A program made the translations under genes and the position numbers. From Vibrio neptunius (GTDB taxonomy: Bacteria > Pseudomonadota > Gammaproteobacteria > Enterobacterales > Vibrionaceae): 64,000 bases of DNA. Of this stretch, positions 9,587-18,155 are shown one piece after another. Each line of letters opens with the position of its first letter. The stretch's first letter is position 1. The DNA is taken from assembly GCA_019339365.1 (NCBI GenBank), contig CP079859.1, positions 1,488,001-1,552,000 of the forward strand. Reading direction: 5' to 3'. The notes below the pieces were generated by a model. It was not told the origin of the DNA, made no database searches, and saw nothing but the letters and a program-made list of their open reading frames with translations.

Positions 9587-10671
9587 GTCATTTCGTAGAG
9601 TGATGAAGGGTTAGAGCAAGCCGTCATTCCATAGAGCGACAAAGGAGTGAGTAGGGAATCTCCGTTTGTTGGCGACCGACCTCAAGAGATCCCCAATTCA
9701 TTCGTTCCTCATTCTTGAGGATGACGAAGAGTATGCAGTTGAACCTTTGTTGGCATCTGTCATTCCATAGAGCGACGAAGGAGTGAGTAGGGAATCTCTG
9801 TTAGTTGGCGACCAACCTCAAGAGATCCCCAATTCATTCGTTCCTCATTCTTGAGGATGACGAAGAGTATGCAGTTGAACCTTAGTTGGCATCTGTCATT
9901 CCATAGAGCGACGAAGGAGTGAGTAGGGAATCTCCGTTTGTTGGCGACCAACCTCAAGAGATCCCCAATTCATTCGTTCCTCATTCTTGAGGATGACGAA
10001 GAGTATGCAGTTGAACCTTAGTTGGCATCTGTCATTCCATAGAGCGACGAAGGAGTGAGTAGGGAATCTCTGTTAGTTGGCGACCAACCTCAAGAGATCC
10101 CCAATTCATTCGTTCCTCATTCTTGAGGATGACGAAGAGTATGCAGTTGAACCTTTGTTGGCATCTGTCATTCCATAGAGCGACGAAGGAGTGAGTAGGG
10201 AATCTCCGTTTGTTGGCGACCAACCTCAAGAGATCCCCAATTCATTCGTTCCTCATTCTTGAGGATGACGAAGAGTATGCAGTTGAACCTTTGTTGGCAT
10301 CTGTCATTCCATAGAGCGACGAAGGAGTGAGTAGGGAATCTCTGTTAGTTGGCGACCAACCTCAAGAGATCCCCAATTCATTCGTTCCTCATTCTTGAGG
10401 ATGACGAAGAGTATGCAGTTGAATCTTTGTTGGCATCTGTCATTCCATAGAGCGACGAAGGAGTGAGTAGGGAATCTCCGTTTGTTGGCGACCGACCTCA
10501 AGAGATCCCCAATTCATTCGTTCCTCATTCTTGAGGATGACGAAGAGTATGCAGTTGAACCTTAGTTGGCATCTGTCATTCCATAGAGCGACGAAGGAGT
10601 GAGCAAGGAATCCCTCTTAGTTGGTGACTAAACTTGAGCGATCCCCAACTCGTTTGTTCCTCACTCGAGAC
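9587..10671. repeat. Tandem array of about eight 136-bp palindromic units
   Basis: Unit starts (GTCATTCC) fall at 9623, 9759, 9895, 10031, 10167, 10303, 10439 and 10575, exactly 136 bp apart. A degenerate partial copy (GTCATTTC) lies at 9587 and the last unit is degenerate. Within each unit about 103 bp form an imperfect inverted repeat: in the second unit the left arm is 9759-9798, the right arm 9819-9861, and the apex is GTTGG-CGA-CCAAC. About 33 bp of spacer (GCAGTTGAACC and flanks) joins units. Units alternate between two variants (CTCCGTTTG and CTCTGTTAG), so the higher period is 272 bp. The array lies between convergent adhE and minE, outside both terminators. It resembles REP/BIME- or MITE-type elements, but I recognise no named family. 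Short open frames inside are spurious. Confidence 0.95.
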
Positions 10672-10685
10672 AAAAAGCCAGATAC

Positions 10686-10716
10686 AAAAAGGCCGACGTT
10701 TTCACATCGGCCTTTT
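10686..10716. terminator. minCDE operon terminator
   Basis: AAAAGGCCGA/TCGGCCTTTT with a 10-base loop. Read on the minus strand the tail is CCTTTTTGTAT, about 20 bp past the minE stop. It also separates the operon from the repeat array. Confidence 0.85.
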
Positions 10717-10737
10717 AAAAATTACATTCCCTCAGAC

Positions 10738-11001
10738 TTACTTTTCGTCTTCTGGCAACTTAATATTCAGCTCCAGTACCGAAATATCATCGTCTTTGTG
10801 TTCAAAAGAGAGATCAACCATAGAAGGATCCACAGCGACGTATTTACCAATGACCTTGAGAATGTCTTCTTTTAGCTGTGGCAGGTACGAAGGTGATGGA
10901 TCACCCTGACTGCGGCGCTCCGCAACGATGATTTGCAGACGCTCTTTGGCTAAATTGGCAGACGTTTTCTTCTGCGGGCGGAAAAATTCAAGTAATGACA
11001 T
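10738..11001 (-). CDS. minE: Cell division topological specificity factor MinE
   Basis: 87 aa, the usual MinE length. It has the N-terminal membrane-targeting segment MSLLEFFRP, then the MinD-binding anti-MinCD region ([18 protein letters not shown], about 14-31), and the topological-specificity domain after it. It drives pole-to-pole oscillation of MinD. The stop of minD and the start of minE touch (11002/11001), so the two are translationally coupled. Third gene of minCDE. Confidence 0.96.
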   Translation of the reverse strand: MSLLEFFRPQKKTSANLAKERLQIIVAERRSQGDPSPSYLPQLKEDILKVIGKYVAVDPSMVDLSFEHKDDDISVLELNIKLPEDEK

Positions 11002-11814
11002 TTAGCCTCCGAATAGTCGTTTGAAGATCCCTTTCTTCTGCTCGGTTAGGAAGCGGAAATCCACTTGTGATCCTAATAAGCGCTCGACAGTATCGTCGTA
11101 AGCCATACCCGCGTCTGTCTCGTTATCGAAGATCACAGGGACACCTTTGTTTGACGCATTCAGTACTGCCTGACTTTCAGGAATTACGCCGAGCAGTGAG
11201 ATGTGCAGAATTTCTTCGACATCTTCTACGCTCAGCATTTCACCTTGTGTCACGCGTGCTGGATTGTAACGGGTCAGCAGTAAGTGTTGTTTAACGGGCT
11301 CTAATCCTTCTTCAGCACGGCGAGATTTTGAATCTAAAATGCCCAAGATACGGTCTGAGTCACGCACAGAAGAAACTTCAGGGTTCGTTGTCACAATCGC
11401 TTCATCTGCAAAGTATAGCGCCATTAATGCGCCTTGCTCGATACCTGCTGGAGAGTCACAGATGATGAAATCGAAGCCCATTTCATCCAGTTCGTCCAAA
11501 ACACGGCGAACACCATCGCGAGTCAGCGCGTCTTTATCACGCGTCTGAGAGGCGGGTAGGATGAAGAGGTTGTCTGTGCGTTTATCTTTGATCATGGCTT
11601 GGTTGAGCGTTGCTTCGCCATTGATGACGTTGACGAAGTCATAAACTACGCGGCGTTCACAGCCCATGATCAAATCGAGGTTGCGAAGACCAATATCAAA
11701 ATCGATCACTGCGGTTTTCTTTCCTTTCAGTGCCAGACCTGAAGCAATAGCGGCACTTGATGTGGTTTTACCTACACCACCTTTACCTGACGTGACAACA
11801 ATAATGCGTGCCAT
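11002..11814 (-). CDS. minD: Septum site-determining ATPase MinD
   Basis: 270 aa. It is a ParA/MinD-type deviant-Walker ATPase: SGKGGVGKTT at residues 9-18, switch I region VIDFDIGLRNLD, and Walker B FDFIICDSPAGIE. The C-terminal amphipathic helix KKGIFKRLFGG (260-270) is the ATP-dependent membrane anchor. It recruits MinC to the membrane and is released by MinE. The order minC-minD-minE on the minus strand is standard. Confidence 0.97.
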   Translation of the reverse strand: MARIIVVTSGKGGVGKTTSSAAIASGLALKGKKTAVIDFDIGLRNLDLIMGCERRVVYDFVNVINGEATLNQAMIKDKRTDNLFILPASQTRDKDALTRDGVRRVLDELDEMGFDFIICDSPAGIEQGALMALYFADEAIVTTNPEVSSVRDSDRILGILDSKSRRAEEGLEPVKQHLLLTRYNPARVTQGEMLSVEDVEEILHISLLGVIPESQAVLNASNKGVPVIFDNETDAGMAYDDTVERLLGSQVDFRFLTEQKKGIFKRLFGG

Positions 11815-11834
11815 TATGTGTTCCTTATTAATCT

Positions 11835-12497
11835 TTAAACGGTTAACAACTCGAACTTGAGCGAGTCATTGTCCAAACTGAACATAACTTTCTTCTGCCA
11901 GTATTCATCAGCAAACTGTTCTGTGAGCCAATAGTGGCCGGCAATTGACATTAATTCGGCATTAAGCTTATTGCAGATGATCACTGCACCTGTGTTGCCA
12001 CTGGCGCCAGCAATCGCACGACCACGGAGTGTTCCGTGAATGTGAATAGAACCATCTGCAATAACCTCGGCACCCTCACTGACGTGGCTTAACACGACCA
12101 AATCACAGTCCTTGGCGTAGATCTGCTGACCAGATCGTACCGGAGTACGAATGATTTTGGTTGGTGTCATTTTCACCGGAGCTTGAGAAGGGGATTTAGT
12201 GGCTGACATAACCGCAAAATCAGCCTCTGAAGCCAGATTCTGAGTGCGTTTATCGCGGCACCCTGTCACACCTACTGGAATCATTCCAGCATGTGAAATC
12301 CCTTGTTTTAGTCTCGCAAAGTTAATATCACCATCAACTTTTGAAATATTGATGACAACAGGGGCTTGAGCGAAGAAAGCAGGCGCTTGTTCGACTTTTT
12401 CACTGAGAAATTGCAGTGTATTTTCAACATCGTTGTTTGAAAGGTGTAAAACGGACAAAGTAAAACTACTACCTTTCAGGTCCGGTAAATTTGACAT
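11835..12497 (-). CDS. minC: Septum site-determining protein MinC
   Basis: 220 aa from the ATG at 12497 ([19 protein letters not shown]), chosen because this is the conserved MinC N-terminus and GAGG lies upstream; the frame is open to 12572. The N-terminal domain inhibits FtsZ polymerisation. After a proline-rich linker (about 100-115) the C-terminal beta-helix ([20 protein letters not shown]) dimerises and binds MinD. First gene of minCDE, divergent from ycgL as in E. coli. Confidence 0.95.
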   Translation of the reverse strand: MSNLPDLKGSSFTLSVLHLSNNDVENTLQFLSEKVEQAPAFFAQAPVVINISKVDGDINFARLKQGISHAGMIPVGVTGCRDKRTQNLASEADFAVMSATKSPSQAPVKMTPTKIIRTPVRSGQQIYAKDCDLVVLSHVSEGAEVIADGSIHIHGTLRGRAIAGASGNTGAVIICNKLNAELMSIAGHYWLTEQFADEYWQKKVMFSLDNDSLKFELLTV

Positions 12498-12658
12498 CTT
12501 TTTTAGGAACCTCGTAAGGACGTTGCCTGAGACTAGGGTTGTCATGTTATATTCCCATAATAAGCACAGCAAGTTATCTTGCGCTCAATTGAGTGTTTTG
12601 CTGTAAAAAATAGCGAAACATTGACGTTCTCTGAATCTAAACAGACAAAAGGCTTACC

Positions 12659-12946
12659 ATGCTTTGTGCAATATATAAAAGTTCTAAAAAAGAAGGCGCT
12701 TACCTATATATCCCGAAAAAGGATGATTTTTCACAAGTTCCTGACACTTTGATGCAAATGTTTGGCAAACCTATTATGGTTATGGTGGTCAAATTGGAAG
12801 GGCGTACTCTGGCACAAGTTGATGTCGATAAAGTAAAACAGTCTCTAATCGATGATGGCTTTTTCTTGCAATTGCCGCCGCCACCCAAAAACCTACTCGA
12901 TGAATATAAAGAGCACAAACAAGCTCGTCAGCAATCTGAAGAGTAA
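12659..12946 (+). CDS. ycgL: YcgL domain protein
   Basis: 95 aa. It matches the YcgL family from [18 protein letters not shown] through the C-terminal [13 protein letters not shown] motif. The family has a small alpha/beta fold of unknown function and usually sits divergent from minC, as here. Downstream come a lytic transglycosylase after 44 bp and, further on, ycgN; the E. coli ycgK/ycgL/ycgN neighbourhood is similar. Confidence 0.92.
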   Translation: MLCAIYKSSKKEGAYLYIPKKDDFSQVPDTLMQMFGKPIMVMVVKLEGRTLAQVDVDKVKQSLIDDGFFLQLPPPPKNLLDEYKEHKQARQQSEE

Positions 12947-12989
12947 ATAATCATTGGATTGTTGGTTTCTATTGCTCAAGGAGGGCAAT

Positions 12990-13955
12990 GTGAAAAAACT
13001 ACTGTCAGTCGTTCTAGGATTAACACTCTCTACCTCTGTTTATGCGAATGAGGTCAGTTTTGAGCAATATGTTGAAGGCTTAAAACAAGAAGCGCGTATC
13101 AATGGTATTTCGGAGCAAATTATCAATCAGGCTTTCGGCAATGTGACTCATAAGCCTCGTGCTGTAAAAGCGGATAAGAACCAACCGGAAAAAAAATTGA
13201 CACTGGATGAGTACATTCCTCGTGCAGTCCCAGATTGGAAAGTAAAGCAGGCTAAAGCGCTGTACAAAGAGCACTATGCAGAGTTGAGCCGAATTGGTGA
13301 AGAATACGGCGTACAACCACGTTTTATTGTTGCATTGTGGGGCGTGGAAAGTAACTTCGGTAAATTCACGGGTAACTATCCTGTGATCGATGCATTATCG
13401 ACGCTCGCCTACGACGGCCGTCGAGAAGCTTTCTTCCGCAAAGAAACCATGGCCGCACTGAAAATATTGCAAGAGGGACATATTCCATTCAGCGATTTTA
13501 AAGGCTCTTGGGCAGGAGCCATGGGGCAATGTCAGTTTATGCCTAGCTCGTTCCTTGCTTATGCCGCGGATGGAAGTGGTGATGGCAAGAAAGATATTTG
13601 GAATACCGAATCGGACGTGTTCGCGTCAGCGGCCAATTATCTGAGTCAATATGGTTGGAACGACAAGTTCACTTGGGGGCGTCAGGTTAAATTGCCGCAA
13701 GGTTTCGACATGAACCTTGAAGGGCGTGTTGAAGGTAAAGAGAAAACGCTCGCTCAATGGAATCAACTTGGCATCACTCGTTACGATGGGAGCTCGTTGC
13801 CACAAGTGAACGTGGATGCATGGTTAACTGCGCCAGACAATGCCAACGGGCGAGTCTATCTGGTTTATAACAACTACAATGTTCTGATGAAGTGGAATCG
13901 CTCATACTACTTTGCTTTAGCCGTGAGCCATTTGGCCGACAGAATAACGCTTTAA
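12990..13955 (+). CDS. Lytic murein transglycosylase, MltB family
   Basis: 321 aa from the GTG at 12990, chosen because AAGGAGG sits six bases upstream and because it gives a clean signal peptide (KKLLSVVLGLTLSTSVYA, cleavage after about residue 19). It is a periplasmic murein hydrolase that cleaves the MurNAc-GlcNAc bond to give 1,6-anhydro ends. The catalytic Glu is E120 in ALWGVESNFG, followed by the conserved GAMGQCQFMPSSF and DGKKDIWNTESDVFASAANYL segments. There is no lipobox Cys, unlike E. coli MltB, so it is predicted to be soluble. Confidence 0.93.
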   Translation: MKKLLSVVLGLTLSTSVYANEVSFEQYVEGLKQEARINGISEQIINQAFGNVTHKPRAVKADKNQPEKKLTLDEYIPRAVPDWKVKQAKALYKEHYAELSRIGEEYGVQPRFIVALWGVESNFGKFTGNYPVIDALSTLAYDGRREAFFRKETMAALKILQEGHIPFSDFKGSWAGAMGQCQFMPSSFLAYAADGSGDGKKDIWNTESDVFASAANYLSQYGWNDKFTWGRQVKLPQGFDMNLEGRVEGKEKTLAQWNQLGITRYDGSSLPQVNVDAWLTAPDNANGRVYLVYNNYNVLMKWNRSYYFALAVSHLADRITL

Positions 13956-13966
13956 TTGTTTTGATT

Positions 13967-13989
13967 AGGAGCTCTTTGGAGCTCCTTTT
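13967..13989 (+). terminator. Terminator after the lytic transglycosylase
   Basis: AGGAGCTC-TTTG-GAGCTCCT, a perfect 8-bp hairpin followed by TTTTA. It ends only 17 bp before the GTG of the LysR gene, so that gene's Shine-Dalgarno lies just beyond the terminator. Confidence 0.7.
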
Positions 13990-14005
13990 AGTTTGTGGAG
14001 TCCCT

Positions 14006-14953
14006 GTGCTATCTGATCGTGCATCTCAAATGGTGGTGTTCGCCGCCTTACTCACTCATAAAAACTTTACTCAGGCTGCGAAGAGCTTAGGGGTCTCGGT
14101 TTCACATGTTAGTAAGCAACTGGCGCTGCTAGAAGAATCGTTAGGCGTTAAACTGGTTCAACGAACGACGAGGACTTTTACCCCGACTGAGGCAGGGGAA
14201 CAGTTTTTTTATCATTGCCAGAAAGTGGTGCGAAGCGTTGAAGAAGCGCACCTCGAGGTGGAAAGTCAGAAAGATGAAGTGGCGGGTTTGATTCGAATCG
14301 GTTTATCGCAGTCTTTTGGGACTTTGCACATTCTCCCTGCGATTGATGAGCTGCGAGAGCAATACCCCAATCTGAAAGTTGAGATGCATTTGTTTGATTA
14401 TAAAGTCGACATGTTACAAGAGGGGTTGGATCTTTGGATCACCAATAACGAGACGCTACCTGAAGGATATGTCGCTCAGCGTTTAGCGGACAGCCAGTTC
14501 GTGGTAGCCGCTTCGCCAGAGTATCTGATGAAACACGATACGCCTCATCACCCGAACGATTTGGTTGACCACAATTGCTTGATTTATCGAAGCTGGGAGC
14601 GTGACTACACCCATTGGGCATTTTCCAGCCATGATGACCAGTTGAACGTGAAAGTATCTGGAAATTACTCGGTCGATTTGGCAGAGGCAGTGCGAGATGC
14701 TGCCGTTGCTGGATGGGGCATCGCCTACCTTGCGACTTATCTCATCCGTGATGAGTTTAAGCAAGGTCAGTTGATTCAGCTTTTACCTCAGTGGTTACCC
14801 AGTCAGAACATGCCTTTTTATGCGGTTTATCCTAGCCGCCGTTACCTGTCGAAGAAGACAACCGCAGTGATTGAGTTTATTAAGCGTAAAATCGGTTCAC
14901 CCTGCTACTGGGACAAACGATTGTCTCCCTATATTCACCGACCTCAAGCCTGA
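14006..14953 (+). CDS. LysR-family transcriptional regulator
   Basis: 315 aa. The N-terminal winged helix-turn-helix spans about 10-65 (FTQAAKSLGVSVSHVSKQLALLEESLGVKL); the effector-binding domain starts near 95 (GLIRIGLSQSFGTLHILPAI). The start is GTG 14006 with GGAG five bases upstream; the frame is open to 13892, but that would overlap the preceding gene. The next gene, nupC, lies 222 bp away on the same strand. The effector and targets are unknown. Confidence 0.87.
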   Translation: MLSDRASQMVVFAALLTHKNFTQAAKSLGVSVSHVSKQLALLEESLGVKLVQRTTRTFTPTEAGEQFFYHCQKVVRSVEEAHLEVESQKDEVAGLIRIGLSQSFGTLHILPAIDELREQYPNLKVEMHLFDYKVDMLQEGLDLWITNNETLPEGYVAQRLADSQFVVAASPEYLMKHDTPHHPNDLVDHNCLIYRSWERDYTHWAFSSHDDQLNVKVSGNYSVDLAEAVRDAAVAGWGIAYLATYLIRDEFKQGQLIQLLPQWLPSQNMPFYAVYPSRRYLSKKTTAVIEFIKRKIGSPCYWDKRLSPYIHRPQA

Positions 14954-15125
14954 TTGGTTACTTTAGATTGTTTCTGTTTTTAGAAACATTTTTTTTATAT
15001 GGAAATAATAGTGAAAAGCAAACGTTTATCTTGATTTAAAACAGCCGCTTATCGACTTGATTAAAGTTTGAGTTGTTCAAACTAAACCGGATTTTAACAA
15101 CTTAGATTTGCATCTCATTTGGAAC

Positions 15126-15175
15126 GGAATATTATCCGACGCCATTATTAATGGTCCTTTTAGTCGGATATTTCC
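15126..15175 (+). promoter_or_regulatory. Hairpin in the nupC leader abutting the start codon
   Basis: GGAATATTATCCGAC (15126-15140) pairs with GTCGGATATTTCC (15163-15175) with one or two bulges, and an inner CCATT/AATGG stem fits in the loop (15142-15154). The ATG of nupC follows directly at 15176. No normal Shine-Dalgarno is visible outside the stem, so folding could hide the ribosome site. It matches no riboswitch class I know. Confidence 0.4.
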
Positions 15176-16375
15176 ATGAACTCAATCCTCGGAATCATAG
15201 CCATTCTTGCTTTAGCATGGCTACTTTCTACCAACAGAAAAAATATTAACCTGAAAACCGTGTCCTTAGCCTTTGCTCTGCAGGTGACTTTTGCGCTGTT
15301 AGTCCTCTATGTACCCGTTGGTAAGGAAGCGCTAAACAGTGTTACAGCAGCCGTGTCCACTCTGATCAACTACGGCCAAGAAGGGATAGCCTTTTTATTT
15401 GGTGGCTTGGCAACGGGCGGTTTTACATTTGCTATCAATGTATTGGGTATTATTGTCTTCTTCTCAGCACTGATTTCTGGCCTGTACCATATTGGGATCA
15501 TGCCTAAAGTGATCAATGTGATTGGCGGAGGATTGCAAAAACTACTCGGGATAGGTCGGGCTGAATCTTTGTCTGCGACGGCAAACATTTTTGTCGGTAT
15601 GATTGAAGCGCCTCTTGTGGTCAAGCCATACTTACGCCAAATGACCGATTCACAATTGTTTGCTGTGATGACAGGCGGCCTGGCGTCAGTTGCTGGTGGT
15701 ACGTTAGTGGGGTATGCGTCATTAGGTGTCGATCTCAATTTCCTTATCGCTGCAGCGTTTATGTCTGCGCCAGCGGGGTTACTGATGGCAAAACTGTTAG
15801 TGCCTGAAACCGAAAAAATTGACGCTCAGGTTGAAATAGACAATGTTGACATGCCCAGAGCGACAAATGTTGTTGAGGCGATGGCGGATGGCGCGATGTC
15901 CGGCTTACGAATTGCTGTCGCTGTAGGGGCAACCTTATTAGCGTTCATCAGTGTCATTGCTATGCTCAACGGTATGTTGGGCTGGGTTGGCAGCCTGGTA
16001 GGCATAGAGTTAAGCTTTGAGCTTATCTTAGGTTACTTGTTTGCCCCTGTTGCATGGCTACTGGGTGTGCCTTGGAATGAAGCGATTACGGCAGGTTCGC
16101 TTATAGGTAATAAGGTTGTGGTCAACGAGTTTGTTGCCTTTATCCAACTGATGGAAGTGAAATCTCAGCTCAGTGAACATTCTCAAGCGATTGTGACATT
16201 TGCTCTGTGTGGCTTCGCTAACATTTCAACAATGGCGATGCTGATCGGTGGTTTGGGTAGCTTGGTGCCTGAGCGTCGAAGCTTTATTTCAAAATATGGA
16301 TTCCGCGCCATTGCGGCCGGTGTCATGGCCAATTTAATGAGTGCCGCCATTGTTGGTGTGATACTCAGTCTCTGA
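15176..16375 (+). CDS. nupC: NupC-family concentrative nucleoside transporter
   Basis: 399 aa inner-membrane protein of the CNT family, which takes up nucleosides with Na+ or H+. Family landmarks are GLATGGFTFAINVLGIIVFFSALISGLYHIGIMPK (an N-terminal gate plus hairpin region), EAPLVVKPYLRQMTDSQLF, GGLASVAGGTLVGYASLG and, in the second half, NEFVAFIQL and LCGFANISTMAMLIGGLGSL. A structured leader precedes the start. No CytR or CRP site was confirmed by eye. Confidence 0.93.
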   Translation: MNSILGIIAILALAWLLSTNRKNINLKTVSLAFALQVTFALLVLYVPVGKEALNSVTAAVSTLINYGQEGIAFLFGGLATGGFTFAINVLGIIVFFSALISGLYHIGIMPKVINVIGGGLQKLLGIGRAESLSATANIFVGMIEAPLVVKPYLRQMTDSQLFAVMTGGLASVAGGTLVGYASLGVDLNFLIAAAFMSAPAGLLMAKLLVPETEKIDAQVEIDNVDMPRATNVVEAMADGAMSGLRIAVAVGATLLAFISVIAMLNGMLGWVGSLVGIELSFELILGYLFAPVAWLLGVPWNEAITAGSLIGNKVVVNEFVAFIQLMEVKSQLSEHSQAIVTFALCGFANISTMAMLIGGLGSLVPERRSFISKYGFRAIAAGVMANLMSAAIVGVILSL

Positions 16376-16379
16376 AACG

Positions 16380-16410
16380 AAAAGCCGCTTTATCATAAAG
16401 CGGCTTTTTT
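16380..16410. terminator. Bidirectional terminator, nupC / cysteine-cluster gene
   Basis: AAAGCCGCTTTAT-c-ATAAAGCGGCTTT, a perfect 13-bp stem with T-runs on both strands, between two convergent genes. Confidence 0.9.
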
Positions 16411-16657
16411 ATGTCAGATTTTCGAGTTCAGTCATATTGTCGATGGCTTGCTGGTTTGTACTACCGCAGACCACAGGGCAGGGCTTAAAGTCGTGGCAAA
16501 CTTTTGGTCGTTCCGGTTTACCAAACAACTTACACAAATTCTCTTCATTGAGCTGAACGCATCTTGTGCCTGCAGGTTTGCCTTTCGGCATACCCGGGAT
16601 CGGCGAAGAAATGCTTGGCGCGATACAACACGCTCCGCAGCCTAATCGGCATTCCAT
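16409..16657 (-). CDS. YkgJ-family cysteine-cluster protein
   Basis: 82 aa with eight cysteines, starting MECRLGCGACC and ending with CHDFKPCPVVCGS; it fits the CxxCxxCC-type putative zinc- or iron-chelating YkgJ/UPF0153 group. The function is unknown; a metal-binding role is inferred from the cysteine pattern. It is a short relative of the YcgN protein encoded 0.8 kb away on the other strand. Confidence 0.82.
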   Translation of the reverse strand: MECRLGCGACCIAPSISSPIPGMPKGKPAGTRCVQLNEENLCKLFGKPERPKVCHDFKPCPVVCGSTNQQAIDNMTELENLT

Positions 16658-16879
16658 AATGATGACCTCATTGATAATCGGGGCGCGATATTAGCAAAAA
16701 AGATGACCCCTAGCAGTATAAAACGCTTCCCTCGTATCAATTGTTTACTTAATGGCATTCATTACTTGGTCGCCTATATGACGATAATGCGGGTGTATTT
16801 TTTACTATAATTTATATTTTTGTCATTTTGATCCATGTTCCACTAAAATTAATAAGTAAACTTGGGAGTGTCGTGTTAG

Positions 16880-17287
16880 ATGAGCGATAAAAGTTTTTGG
16901 GCAAAACATTCCAGTAAAATAGCCTCATTTGTCGGTGTTTGTGGTGCCATCATGATCGGTATCGGCATCTATTTTGTGATGGAACATGAACACCACAAAG
17001 CGAGACAAGAATTGCTTGGTGTTTGGGAAGAAGCGAATGTCGCGACCTACGCTGCCAATACGCTCCATGTGGCTGAAGAGGGGATTTACTGGAACGAAGA
17101 CTTAATCAGTACCCACTTTGCTTTCGACGGCGAAACTCTTGAATTTAATTTGGGCAATAACCAACAGCGTTATCACCTCGATAGGCTAAGAGGAACCTTA
17201 GTGCACCTTAACGGTAGCTACAAAGCGAAATATCTCAAACAAACAACAAGAAGTTACGCTTTCGGCAATCGTGCTAGAGGTCGTTGA
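16880..17287 (+). CDS. Small membrane-anchored protein, unknown function (possibly DUF2850)
   Basis: 135 aa. One membrane segment at about residues 13-34 (FVGVCGAIMIGIGIYFVM) is followed by a predicted periplasmic region (ELLGVWEEANVATYAAN, then FAFDGETLEFNLGNNQQRYHLDR). The layout recalls DUF2850 proteins of vibrios, from memory and with low confidence. The last residues (GNRARGR) are arginine-rich. TTGGGAG and a purine stretch lie upstream of the ATG. No function can be assigned. Confidence 0.65.
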   Translation: MSDKSFWAKHSSKIASFVGVCGAIMIGIGIYFVMEHEHHKARQELLGVWEEANVATYAANTLHVAEEGIYWNEDLISTHFAFDGETLEFNLGNNQQRYHLDRLRGTLVHLNGSYKAKYLKQTTRSYAFGNRARGR

Positions 17288-17434
17288 GCTCGCTAGTTTG
17301 TGGCGTAATTGAGTGAGTGATTCAAAATCGTGATTGTATCGTTTTGATATCTCTGCCGAGGACAAACATTGCCCTTGAACTTTATGCGTCTAAACGGTAT
17401 AAAACGCTCCCCTGTCCGAGACCGAAGTAATGTT

Positions 17435-17875
17435 ATGAGCCAGCCATTTTGGGAAAGTAAATCACTAGAACAAATGACCGAACCAGAATGGGAAGCACTC
17501 TGTGATGGTTGTGGTAAGTGCTGCCTACATAAACTCATGGATGAAGACACAGAAGAAATCTACTACACCAATGTGGCGTGCAGTTGGTTAAACAGCAAAA
17601 CTTGCTCGTGCAAAGACTATCCCAACCGATTCACTTCTGGTGAGGAGTGTACCAAGTTAACCCGTGACGATATTGATGATTTCACTTGGTTGCCACATAC
17701 TTGTGCTTACCGCTTATTGGCGGAAAATCAGCCTCTTCCTCAATGGCACCCTTTGCTCACAGGCTCTAAATCTGCGATGCATGCCGCTGGCGAAAGCGTA
17801 CGCAATAAAATCGTGTATGAGATTGATGTGGTAGATTGGGAAGATCACATATTAAACCATCCTAACAGGGACTAG
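17435..17875 (+). CDS. ycgN: YcgN family cysteine-cluster protein with element-rebuilt C-terminus
   Basis: 146 aa, UPF0260. It starts at ATG 17435 ([14 protein letters not shown]), as in E. coli YcgN; the frame is open to 17369. The cluster [16 protein letters not shown] and the later [24 protein letters not shown] and [13 protein letters not shown] are family hallmarks. The function is unknown, with metal chelation inferred. The last codons, from DHILNHP on, lie inside the left copy of a 22-bp repeat. The matching original end (HILNHPDRT and stop) is found 3.3 kb away at 21105-21137, so the present C-terminus NRD appears to be supplied by the inserted element. Confidence 0.93.
   Translation: MSQPFWESKSLEQMTEPEWEALCDGCGKCCLHKLMDEDTEEIYYTNVACSWLNSKTCSCKDYPNRFTSGEECTKLTRDDIDDFTWLPHTCAYRLLAENQPLPQWHPLLTGSKSAMHAAGESVRNKIVYEIDVVDWEDHILNHPNRD
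17841..17862. repeat. attL: 22-bp attachment-site direct repeat
   Basis: Begins AAGATCACAT and ends TTAAACCATCC, identical to 21103-21124 except for A versus C at the eleventh base. It lies in the last codons of ycgN, with the integrase remnant just inside, as expected for tyrosine-recombinase integration at a gene's 3' end. Confidence 0.8.
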
Positions 17876-17953
17876 GCGCAGCAAGGTACATCAAGGCTTT
17901 GCTTGTGGTTATTTCATCAATAACCATCAATATTTATCTATATCCTGAAAATT

Positions 17954-17986
17954 TGTGGACATAATGTGGACGTTTTAGTGTCCACA
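17954..17986. repeat. Candidate integrase arm-type repeats
   Basis: TGTGGAC occurs at 17954 and 17965 (11 bp apart) and inverted (GTCCACA) at 17980-17986, between attL and the int remnant. A further TGTGGACAT lies at 21024-21032, near attR. Spacing by one helical turn and presence at both ends fit arm-type binding sites, but no core/arm pattern has been tested. Confidence 0.4.
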
Positions 17987-17994
17987 TTAGCCAC

Positions 17995-18141
17995 TTATTT
18001 GAGGTTCGCTAACGGGTTTTTCGTGACCACATCTTCTAGGTGATCGGGGGCTAGGTGAGCGTATCGCATGGTTTGTTTTATGTCACTGTGACCAAGGATT
18101 CGCTGCAGGGCGATAATGTTACCGCCGTTCATCAGCACTTT
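17995..18141 (-). pseudogene. int: Tyrosine-recombinase integrase, C-terminal remnant
   Basis: Only about 48 codons survive. They read VLMNGGNIIALQRILGHSD and then KQTMRYAHLAPDHLEDVV before the stop at 17995. The box-II GH and the nucleophilic Tyr of MRYAHL are present; both catalytic arginines and the DNA-binding domains are missing. Similarity ends near 18141, where phage tail-hub sequence on the other strand begins. The 3' end faces attL, the usual layout for an integrase. It must be inactive. Confidence 0.85.
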
Positions 18142-18155
18142 ATCATCCTCTGAAT

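Noticed and set aside
9760..10501. Three nearly identical 65-residue minus-strand open frames
   Set aside because: They lie inside the 136-bp array and recur with its period; their similarity is from the DNA repeat, not a protein family.
9587..10671. CRISPR array
   Set aside because: Repeats are 136 bp and contiguous, with long palindromes and no unique 30-40-bp spacers; no cas gene is present.
10621..10909. Open frames of 84 and 91 residues opposite minE
   Set aside because: Shadows of minE plus the degenerate last repeat unit; no ribosome site.
14954..15175. Purine riboswitch upstream of nupC
   Set aside because: The P1/J2-3 consensus of the purine class is missing; only an unnamed hairpin is visible.
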